The notes under the pieces were generated by a model. That model saw nothing but the letters and a program-made list of their open reading frames with translations, was not told the DNA's origin and did not search any database. From the NCBI GenBank assembly GCA_035637315.1, contig DASPXK010000273.1, forward strand, positions 1 through 5,146: a stretch of 5,146 bases of DNA, read 5' to 3'. This stretch comes from DASPXK01 sp035637315. Its GTDB lineage: Bacteria > Chloroflexota > UBA6077 > JACCZL01. Positions 1-5,146 of the stretch are shown here, piece by piece. Both the position numbers and the translations under genes were made by a program. The number at the start of each line of letters is the position of its first letter. The stretch's first letter is position 1.

Positions 1-47
1 ATCCGCTCGCTCGCTCCACCCCGGTCGACTCCGCTCCTTATAGCCCA
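1..47. other. Short intergenic edge downstream of the copper gene
   Basis: This stretch lies beyond the heptamer array at the 3' end of the minus-strand gene cluster. No stem-loop followed by a T-run is visible, so no intrinsic terminator is called. On the minus strand it contains AAGGAG (34-39), a good Shine-Dalgarno match, but the nearest start codon is a GTG at 17-19 with a 14-base spacer, which is longer than usual. A following co-directional gene may begin at or beyond the window edge, but nothing here proves it. Confidence 0.5.
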
Positions 48-85
48 CTCATTCCTCATTCCTCATTCCTCATTCCTCATTCCTC
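48..85. repeat. Heptamer tandem array, 5.4 copies of CTCATTC
   Basis: Five perfect copies of CTCATTC occupy 48-82, followed by a partial CTC at 83-85. On the coding (minus) strand the unit is GAATGAG. The array contains the last codons and the TGA stop (70-72) of the copper gene and continues about 22 bp beyond it. Each unit contains ATGA, and because 7 is not a multiple of 3, three units place TGA and ATG in all three frames. A second array of nearly the same unit lies at 3781-3808. Similar heptamer arrays are common in cyanobacterial and other genomes (short tandemly repeated repetitive sequences). Confidence 0.95.
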
Positions 86-2151
86 GGCTCGTTGAACCGA
101 TCGAGGCGGCTGGTCATGTAATGCGCGGGGGCGATCATCGCCTCCTGGTGGACCAGGCCGTCGTCGTCGCCGATCCACCAGCAGTACCAGGCCCGATCAC
201 GAGGCACGTAGAAGGACAGGACTCGAGTCGCGCTCCCCTCGAGCCGATCCTCGCGGCCGAGACGGTGGCCGATCGCGCCCTCGTATGAAGCGCGGTACGC
301 CGGGTAGTGGAATGGAGTGCTGCGTCGGACCGGGCGCCAGTCCTGGCCAGCGCGCCGGAACATCTGGACAGCGCCAACGGTGATCGACTCGTCCCCCTCG
401 CGCGTGGTCAAGCGAAAGCGGTCCGGCGCGACGTACTCGGCGGTCGAGATGATCAAACCACCCGCGCCATCCGAGAGTGCTTCGCGCTGCCGCACGGCGC
501 GCAGGGCCTCCATTCGATCGAGCGTCTGGGCGAACTGTCGCTCGGCCTGGCTATCCCCGAATGGCGGATCAACCCCACCCCGATTTGGATCCGGCACCAG
601 CAGCTCGAAGGGTGTCCGGATGGTGCTCTGGCCGACGGTAGTGAGCACCGTGACCCGCCACCAGCCTGGTCCGTCGAACGCGGTGAAGCTGGCGGCGAGG
701 CGGCCATCTGTGCCGGGGACCGAGACCGCAGCCGTTCGCCCACCCACGTCGAGCGGCTCGGTCTCGAGCTGGAAAGTCGCGCTTTCGGCTGGCATGACGT
801 CCGTGGGCGACTCCAAGCGCACCTCAGCCTCGATTACTCCCACGCGCACCCTGTCGAGCACCAGATGGACTCGCAGTCCCTCGCCGCCGCGAGCCACGTC
901 GAGCGATCGGCCGGCTGCCTCGCTCGGGGGCGGCAGTAACGCCAACCCGGCCGCCGCGAGAAGGACCGCCGCTCCGACCACGAGCTCGAACGACAGGGCC
1001 ATCGGCGCTCGCGCGGGGGCCGGCGGCCAATCGGTGGTCCGAAAGCGTCGCCACACCAGCCCGGCCGCGCCGATCAGGACGGCGATAAGCCCCAGCTTGA
1101 TGATCAGCGTCTGTCCGTAGCGGCTGTCGAGCAGACGCTGCCACTCCAGACCGAGCGACCACGCGTTGGCAAAGCCGGTCACCAGTGCCAGTCCAGCCGC
1201 AGCAGCCCCGAGTCGGGAAAACCGGACGACGATATCCTTCAAGAGCCCCGATCGTGCTCGAAGCAGCCTGGGTGCCAGGATCGCAAACGCGGCCGTACCG
1301 CCCAGCCAGACGGACGCGACCGCCTGATGGGCGGTGTCGAGCAGGACCGGTCCCAGACCTCCAGCCGCCGAGTGGCCAACCTGCCCCCGGGCCAGAATCA
1401 GCATGCCCGCGAACGCCAGAGCCATCGGGGCCGAGCCGCTCGGAGCGCTTGGGGCGGCCAGGTAGCCGATCATCGGCACCAGGGCGAGGCGTAGAAGGGC
1501 CAGCCCGCCGGCCTTACCGAGCGGGACGGGCTGACCCGCAAGCAGGCCCAGCGACCCGACCAACTCAGCTGCGCTCGCGGCGCCAAGAAACCAGAGCGCC
1601 CGGCGCAGCGCGACCACGGCCCAATCCAGGACGCCTGGATCCGCTCGACTGGCCAGGGCCGGGTCGAGCACCACGGTTCGAAATACCAGCCCGCCGACCA
1701 CCAGCGCCGTCGCCACCAGGGCAAACCACTGGACCGCCAGCTCGAGCGCCGAAGGGAGCGGAGGAGGCACCTCGGTGGTCAGGGGCGGGATCCGCCCGAC
1801 GGCGAAGCGGTACACGCCCTGCCAACGGTGGCCGTCGATCTGCGAAAGGGTCGACCAGCGGACGCTGTAGACGCCCTCACCCAGATCGACCAGGCCGACC
1901 AGCGCGACCCGATCGTTCGGCGGGCCCAGCGTGAGGTCGGCCCGGTCCACCCGAGCCCCGCGCTCGTCGACGACCTCCACTCGGGTGGCCCATGCGTCGA
2001 GCGGTTCGCTGAAGCGCAACCACAGCTCGGCGGGGGGGACCCGCACGGCCGAGCCCGGCGCCGGCTCGGCCCGCTGCAGATCGCTATGCGCCCAGGCAGT
2101 CGAGGGCATGGCGAGCGTGAGCGCGGCGACCAGGGCCAGCAGGAGACGCAC
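70..2151 (-). CDS. CopC-CopD fusion copper protein with YtkA-like and LolA-like C-terminal domains
   Basis: Predicted copper-handling membrane protein of 693 residues. Residues 1-21 form a signal peptide ending AWA, so cleavage would leave His22 as the N-terminus. Residues 22-120 are a CopC beta-barrel domain whose SQIDGH motif (Asp106, His108), with His22, matches the Cu(II) site of CopC proteins. Residues 137-406 are a CopD domain with about eight membrane segments and the family motifs GHSAAGG (260), D272xxH275, WLGG (282-285), RFSRLG (310) and YGxTLxxK (345-352). Residues about 418-521 resemble a YtkA/FixH-like Ig domain. Residues about 536-690 resemble a LolA-like domain, with DRFRLTT, GLVHQEAM and HYM landmarks. 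The GTG start is the only start codon after the upstream in-frame stop and gives a proper signal peptide; no good Shine-Dalgarno sequence precedes it. The gene lies 22 bp after the amidase. The last residues (RNEE and stop) are encoded by a heptamer array. The CopC/CopD call is firm; the names of the two C-terminal domains are pattern-based. Confidence 0.92.
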   Translation of the reverse strand: MRLLLALVAALTLAMPSTAWAHSDLQRAEPAPGSAVRVPPAELWLRFSEPLDAWATRVEVVDERGARVDRADLTLGPPNDRVALVGLVDLGEGVYSVRWSTLSQIDGHRWQGVYRFAVGRIPPLTTEVPPPLPSALELAVQWFALVATALVVGGLVFRTVVLDPALASRADPGVLDWAVVALRRALWFLGAASAAELVGSLGLLAGQPVPLGKAGGLALLRLALVPMIGYLAAPSAPSGSAPMALAFAGMLILARGQVGHSAAGGLGPVLLDTAHQAVASVWLGGTAAFAILAPRLLRARSGLLKDIVVRFSRLGAAAAGLALVTGFANAWSLGLEWQRLLDSRYGQTLIIKLGLIAVLIGAAGLVWRRFRTTDWPPAPARAPMALSFELVVGAAVLLAAAGLALLPPPSEAAGRSLDVARGGEGLRVHLVLDRVRVGVIEAEVRLESPTDVMPAESATFQLETEPLDVGGRTAAVSVPGTDGRLAASFTAFDGPGWWRVTVLTTVGQSTIRTPFELLVPDPNRGGVDPPFGDSQAERQFAQTLDRMEALRAVRQREALSDGAGGLIISTAEYVAPDRFRLTTREGDESITVGAVQMFRRAGQDWRPVRRSTPFHYPAYRASYEGAIGHRLGREDRLEGSATRVLSFYVPRDRAWYCWWIGDDDGLVHQEAMIAPAHYMTSRLDRFNEPRNEE

Positions 2152-2173
2152 TGGGTTGGGAAGCTTTGTTCTT

Positions 2174-3589
2174 CTAGCTCAAGACCCAGCCGGCCGGCTC
2201 GGGCCGACGAGTGTGCCACTCGGTGGCGCGCTCGTAGGCCCGCGCGACCCGCAGCACGGTCGGCTCGTCGAACGGACGGCCGACGACCTGTATCGCGACA
2301 GGTAGGCCGCCGCGGCTAAAGCCGCACGGCACGCAGATGGCGGGCAGGCCGAGCAGATTCCATGGCAGCGTATAGCGAATCGACGGCCCGATCAGCTCGG
2401 TGTACTTGACGTCGGCGAAGCGAGTCGCCGGCTCGGCCTGGCCCGGGAAGATGAGCGCGTCGACGCGCCTGAGGATGTCGGCCACCTCGCGAGCCAGGCG
2501 GGCCCTGAGGCGTTGGGCATGGAGCAGGTCCTGAGCCGTGAACAGCGCGCCCATGTAAAGCCGCGGGCGGGTCATGTCGTGGTAATCCCGCGGCCGCTCG
2601 CGAGCCGTGGGCGCGTGGTACTCGTACATCTCGGCCAGGAACGGGGACCAGATCGCCGGCGCCAGGTCGAGAGTCGGCGCATCCACATCCTCGATCCGAG
2701 CCCCCTGACGCTCGAGCTCGCCGAAAGCCGCCTCGGCGGCGCGCCGCACGTCTTCATGCAGCCCAGGCCAGTCAAGGTAGTAGCGCCGCGGCAGCCCGAG
2801 CCGCAGTCCACGTACTCCGTCTTCGAGCGAGCGGGTGTAGCTGGGCGGACGCGCGGTTGAGGTCGAGGCGTCCTCCGGGTCGTGGCCAGCGATCGCCTGG
2901 AGGACCACCGCCGTGTCCCAGACGGTCCGCGTCATCGGCCCAACGTGGTCGAGCGACCAACACATCGGCACGACGCCGCGCCGACTGACCAAACCGTAGG
3001 TCGGCTTCAGCCCGACAATGCCGCAAAAGGAAGCCGGCCCGCGGATCGAGCCGCCGGTGTCGGAGCCGAGCGCCCCGGCGCACAGGCCGGCCGCGACGGC
3101 AACGGCCGACCCGGAGCTCGACCCGGCCGGCACGCGTGAGAGGTCCCACGGGTTCCGCCCGGTCGCCAGCGGCCCATCGACAACGGGGCGTCCGAACGCG
3201 AACTCGTGCATGCTGAGCTTGCCGAGGAGAACCGCGCCTGCCGCGGCCAACCGCTCGGCGACGAAAGCGTCGCGCTCCGGAACGTGGCCCGCGAGGACCT
3301 GTGAGCCAGCCGTCATCGGCGTGCCAGCCACGGCGATCAAGTCCTTCAGACCGAGCGGCACGCCATGCAGGGGGCTCCGGCGATGGCCAGCCGCTAGCTC
3401 TTCGTCGGCGGCCCGAGCCTGGGCCAGGGCCCCCTCAGCCGTGATCGTGATGTAAGCTCGCAGCACTCCGTCGTAGCGCTCGATCCGTCTCAGGTACGCT
3501 TCGGTCGCCTCGACGGACGAGACGTCTCGACGCTGGATCGCCTGGCCGACTCCCTTGATGTCGAGGTCACACAGCTCGTCCGCGCTCAC
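2174..3589 (-). CDS. Amidase-signature family amidase (GatA/AtzE-like)
   Basis: Cytoplasmic amide hydrolase of 471 residues, a normal full length for the amidase-signature family, with no signal peptide. The Ser-cisSer-Lys triad is complete and correctly spaced: Lys82 in PLGLKDLI, Ser157 in PAGSSSGSA, and nucleophile Ser181 in GSDTGGSIRGPA. The 75- and 24-residue spacings equal those of FAAH (K142, S217, S241). The core continues with FCGIVGLKPTYG and LDHVGPMTRT, and the end GLPAICVPCGF...GLPVAIQVVG is typical. It is unlikely to be a dedicated GatA, because GatA usually has IRQPA where this has IRGPA, and no gatB is in view. GatA-like annotations would be expected by homology alone. It starts with GTG inside a GTGA overlap with the upstream small gene and has a GGAG site 7 bases upstream. 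The overlap implies translational coupling to the GatC/AtzG-like protein. The substrate is not predictable. Confidence 0.93.
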   Translation of the reverse strand: MSADELCDLDIKGVGQAIQRRDVSSVEATEAYLRRIERYDGVLRAYITITAEGALAQARAADEELAAGHRRSPLHGVPLGLKDLIAVAGTPMTAGSQVLAGHVPERDAFVAERLAAAGAVLLGKLSMHEFAFGRPVVDGPLATGRNPWDLSRVPAGSSSGSAVAVAAGLCAGALGSDTGGSIRGPASFCGIVGLKPTYGLVSRRGVVPMCWSLDHVGPMTRTVWDTAVVLQAIAGHDPEDASTSTARPPSYTRSLEDGVRGLRLGLPRRYYLDWPGLHEDVRRAAEAAFGELERQGARIEDVDAPTLDLAPAIWSPFLAEMYEYHAPTARERPRDYHDMTRPRLYMGALFTAQDLLHAQRLRARLAREVADILRRVDALIFPGQAEPATRFADVKYTELIGPSIRYTLPWNLLGLPAICVPCGFSRGGLPVAIQVVGRPFDEPTVLRVARAYERATEWHTRRPEPAGWVLS

Positions 3590-3792
3590 GACGAGGCTCC
3601 GGAGGTGGTGGGCTTCTCGAGGAAGGTTGGCTCCTCTTCGAGCCTTGCTGCCGCGTCGCGAAGCGCCTGGCGGTGGGGAAGATGGTCAGCCCACATCACA
3701 AACAGCCGCTCGCGGTCCTCGCCCGACAACTCCAGTCCAGCCACCCGCAGCTCGGCGTCGAATTGGGCGCGAAGGTCCTCTTCACTCTTCAT
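3586..3792 (-). CDS. Small GatC/AtzG-like amidase-associated protein
   Basis: Acidic protein of 68 residues. It contains AGLELSGEDRERL near residues 18-30, then a second helical stretch (HRQALRDAAARLEEEPTF, about 39-56). This follows the GatC pattern: a LELSxEE helix, an amphipathic helix, then an EP motif near the end. AtzG, the small partner that AtzE needs for carboxybiuret hydrolysis, has a similar size and the same fold type. The gene lies directly upstream of an amidase and overlaps it by 4 bases (GTGA), as expected for a subunit made in step with its enzyme. Its ATG overlaps the acylase stop (ATGA). The first five codons (MKSEE) come from a heptamer array, so the native N-terminus may start further in. 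The family call rests on motif pattern and position; an unrelated small helical protein remains possible. Confidence 0.7.
   Translation of the reverse strand: MKSEEDLRAQFDAELRVAGLELSGEDRERLFVMWADHLPHRQALRDAAARLEEEPTFLEKPTTSGASS
3597..3600 (-). promoter_or_regulatory. Shine-Dalgarno site of the amidase gene
   Basis: GGAG on the minus strand (CTCC on plus), 7 bases upstream of the GTG at 3587-3589. It lies inside the last codons of the small upstream gene. The good spacing supports the GTG as the true start, rather than an internal codon. Confidence 0.6.
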
Positions 3793-3808
3793 TCTTCACT
3801 CTTCTTTC
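3781..3808. repeat. Heptamer tandem array, four variant copies of TTCAYTC
   Basis: The units are TTCACTC (3781-3787), TTCATTC (3788-3794), TTCACTC (3795-3801) and TTCTTTC (3802-3808). The second unit differs from the 48-85 array unit only in its first base, so the two arrays belong to one family. On the coding strand the array reads GAAAGAA, GAGTGAA, GAATGAA, GAGTGAA. It holds the acylase stop, the ATG of the small gene, its weak ribosome site and its first codons. Confidence 0.9.
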
Positions 3809-5146
3809 TCGTTGGCGGCTCCAATCGCAGTCTTCCTTCGGCGTTCGCCTCGATAGTGGCGCGGTCCATCCAGAGCTGGTGGTAGCGGCCGACCAGCCAG
3901 TCGGCGAGCTGGTCAGCGTAGTGTGGGCTGGCCGGACTGCCAGAGTTGCCGGCCGTGTTGGTGCCCTCGGCCAGGCCAGGCTCGGCGAGGTCGCACAGGA
4001 ACCGGTAATGGGGACCCGAGACGGCGGCGAAGCGATCGCCGACCCGAAAGCCGTTCTGATTGAGCACGCCTTGACTGCCCGGGCAGGGCCGCGGCCCGAT
4101 GTCGAACAACTCGGCGAAGACGGGGCAGCCGGCCGAGAGCGGGTGGCTGAGGGTGAGCGGGTGAAGGCGACCCCAGGTCCAGCGCCGCCAGTCAGAGCCA
4201 AGGCGCTCGTCAAGCCAGGCCAGGGCCTCAGCCATCGCCGCGCGCGCCTCTGTGGCCACCCTCTCCCCAACCCCACCCCCGTTGAGGGGGAGGGGCGGGC
4301 GAACGCTGTTCGCCCCTACACCCCTCTCCTCTTGTGGGAGAGGGGCCGGGGGTGAGGGGAACCAGCCGAAATCGCCCTCAAGCAACAGGTCGTGGGCGAC
4401 GGCGCCGGCAGCCCCCGCCGCGGCGTTGGTGAGATGCTCCGGGAAGCGGGCGGCGGCGACCCGCTCGGTCCATCGCCACCAGAACACTGCGAAGATCGAG
4501 GCCGCGACGCTGTCAAGCGTGAAGCGGCAGTCCCAGCGTCGCAGCAGCCGAGCCGCGCGTGCCAGTATCGACGGGCCACGCGCGACCGTGGAGAGCGTGC
4601 TGACAGTTCCATCCGCTCTGGTGTTTTTTTCGTCGTAGACCAACAGCTCCGCCAGTCGGTCCTTCAGCTCCGCTGCCCGCTCGGAGTAAACGTCGTTCTG
4701 AAAGCGGCCCATGTCGGCCAGCACGTAGCCGCTGCCGCTCTCGATCAGCGTCCGCATTCGCCGGCCACGGTAACCGTCGCCATACGCGCCATACAACGGT
4801 AGGCTGCTGCTGGGCGGGTGTGGGCGTTGATTGGCCGAGCCGATCCAGCCGCGAGGCGGATCGGCCATCGCGGGCAGGACCTCGAACGGCAGCGGCTCGC
4901 CCCACTGGTCGGCGGGGTCGCTCGCGACGCGGTAGCCGCGGGTCACCCTGCCGCGCCGCGGGACCCGCCCGCGCATCTGGTACCCAATGTGCCCCTCGAC
5001 GTCGGCGAAGCCGGGGTCCTGGCCGGAGAGCTGCCAGCCGCGATGGACACGCCTCGCCTCGTCGGCGCTCCTGGCCTCGGCCAACTCGAGCCCGGCAGTG
5101 ATGCTGTCGTGCGGCTCCAGGCCCACCCAGCGCAGGGCCAGGGGCG
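3789..5146 (-). CDS. Penicillin acylase family protein (Ntn hydrolase), C-terminal part; 5' end outside window
   Basis: The reading frame is open to the window edge and the residues before the first GTG (PLALRW ahead of VGLEPHD) fit the family, so the gene starts beyond 5146. About 452 residues are visible, all from the beta chain. The autoprocessing site with its catalytic N-terminal Ser must lie upstream. Family landmarks are DVEGHIGYQMRGRVP, LPFEVLP, the ANNR-type motif present as ANQR (4824-4835; its Asn corresponds to the oxyanion-hole Asn of penicillin G acylase), QNDVYS, WTWGRLHPLTLSHPL, and GNSGSPASPHYADQ near the end. These enzymes hydrolyse side-chain amides of beta-lactams, acyl-homoserine lactones or other N-acyl compounds, usually outside the cytoplasmic membrane; the substrate here is unknown. 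An in-frame repeat insertion encodes about 34 residues at 4257-4358. The C-terminal KKSEE and stop come from a heptamer array. The stop overlaps the start of the small gene (ATGA). Confidence 0.9.
   Translation of the reverse strand, partial: PLALRWVGLEPHDSITAGLELAEARSADEARRVHRGWQLSGQDPGFADVEGHIGYQMRGRVPRRGRVTRGYRVASDPADQWGEPLPFEVLPAMADPPRGWIGSANQRPHPPSSSLPLYGAYGDGYRGRRMRTLIESGSGYVLADMGRFQNDVYSERAAELKDRLAELLVYDEKNTRADGTVSTLSTVARGPSILARAARLLRRWDCRFTLDSVAASIFAVFWWRWTERVAAARFPEHLTNAAAGAAGAVAHDLLLEGDFGWFPSPPAPLPQEERGVGANSVRPPLPLNGGGVGERVATEARAAMAEALAWLDERLGSDWRRWTWGRLHPLTLSHPLSAGCPVFAELFDIGPRPCPGSQGVLNQNGFRVGDRFAAVSGPHYRFLCDLAEPGLAEGTNTAGNSGSPASPHYADQLADWLVGRYHQLWMDRATIEANAEGRLRLEPPTRKKSEE
3799..3804 (-). 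promoter_or_regulatory. Weak ribosome site of the small gene, formed by repeat DNA
   Basis: GAAGAG on the minus strand, 6 bases upstream of the ATG at 3790-3792. It is a partial Shine-Dalgarno match and belongs to the heptamer array at 3781-3808. Initiation may depend more on coupling to termination of the acylase frame at the ATGA overlap. Confidence 0.35.
4258..4360. repeat. Composite palindromic repeat (three hairpins) inserted in frame in the acylase gene
   Basis: Three adjacent hairpins. The first has arms 4271-4280 (CCCCACCCCC) and 4286-4295 with one mismatch. The second has arms 4297-4304 (GGGCGAAC) and 4308-4315 (GTTCGCCC), perfect, with a 3-base loop. The third has arms 4321-4329 (CCCCTCTCC) and 4337-4345, perfect, with a 7-base loop. 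The outer parts, 4259-4295 and the reverse complement of 4321-4358, share the layout CCCTC-CCCC-CCCC-hairpin-GAGGGG. They look like two diverged copies in opposite orientation around the central palindrome. GC-rich elements of this look are usually found between genes, in many copies per genome. Here the element is read as PSPPAPLPQEERG... ending GGGVGERV, unlike the flanking acylase sequence. Confidence 0.85.

Noticed and set aside
1..59. Next gene starting from the array ATG at 57-59 or from the GTG at 17-19 behind AAGGAG
   Set aside because: Only 6 to 19 codons are visible with no family signal, and the AAGGAG to GTG spacer of 14 bases is too long. It is kept as a possibility only.
307..1934. 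Long plus-strand ORFs antisense to the copper gene (307-939, 317-1120, 1185-1934)
   Set aside because: They are Arg/Pro/Ser-rich with no recognisable domain, and lie opposite a gene with clear family motifs. Long antisense frames are expected at this GC content.
2174..3589. GatA subunit of the tRNA-dependent amidotransferase
   Set aside because: There is no gatB nearby, and IRGPA replaces the usual IRQPA. The general amidase call is safer, although the fold is the same.
3555..4355. Plus-strand ORF of 266 residues covering the amidase-small gene-acylase junction
   Set aside because: It crosses two gene boundaries and the repeat, has no family resemblance, and lies opposite three supported genes.
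4258..4360. Rho-independent terminator at the hairpins
   Set aside because: The hairpins lie inside an open coding frame and none is followed by a T-run on the coding strand. They fit a dispersed repeat better.
4258..4360. CRISPR array or tRNA/small RNA gene
   Set aside because: There are no regularly spaced repeats with unique spacers, and the hairpins do not form a cloverleaf.
3789..5126. Complete acylase gene starting at the GTG at 5124-5126
   Set aside because: The residues upstream in the same frame (LALRW) match the family and the frame is open to the edge. The catalytic N-terminal part is missing, so this GTG is an internal Val codon.

Overview
This is a GC-rich window in which every convincing gene lies on the minus strand. 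Reading 5'->3' along that strand, the order is: the 3' two-thirds or so of a penicillin-acylase-family (Ntn-hydrolase) gene (3789-5146, 5' end outside the window), a 68-residue GatC/AtzG-like small protein (3586-3792), a 471-residue amidase-signature enzyme (2174-3589), and a 693-residue membrane copper protein fusing CopC and CopD to two extra extracytoplasmic domains (70-2151). The first three genes are joined by 4-base stop/start overlaps (ATGA, then GTGA). The copper gene follows after 22 bp with no visible terminator, so one transcript is plausible. The many plus-strand and alternate-frame ORFs look like GC-rich shadows of these four genes.

The style suggests an uncultured GC-rich bacterium, most likely Chloroflexota (Thermomicrobia-like) or a similar lineage. 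The reasons are the high GC, GTG starts, the CopC-CopD-LolA-like fusion, heptanucleotide tandem arrays at gene ends, and a dispersed-type palindromic repeat containing GTAGGGGCGAAC. This taxonomic guess is an inference; no rRNA or marker gene is present.

The acylase and the amidase both cleave amide bonds with Ser-type chemistry but belong to unrelated folds. The small protein between them probably is a subunit of the amidase, as GatC is for GatA and AtzG for AtzE. A catabolic locus for an amide substrate is a reasonable guess, but the substrate cannot be read from sequence. The copper protein would act in the membrane and outside it, and has no obvious link to the hydrolases.

The most unusual content is repeat DNA inside or at the edges of genes. 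(1) A composite of three hairpins of about 103 bp is embedded in frame in the acylase and encodes about 34 low-complexity residues. (2) Two arrays of one heptamer family sit at the 3' ends of the acylase and copper genes and supply their stop codons. In the acylase case the array also supplies the start codon and a weak ribosome site of the next gene. The rest looks ordinary. Bases 1-47 hold only a short downstream edge with no supported gene.
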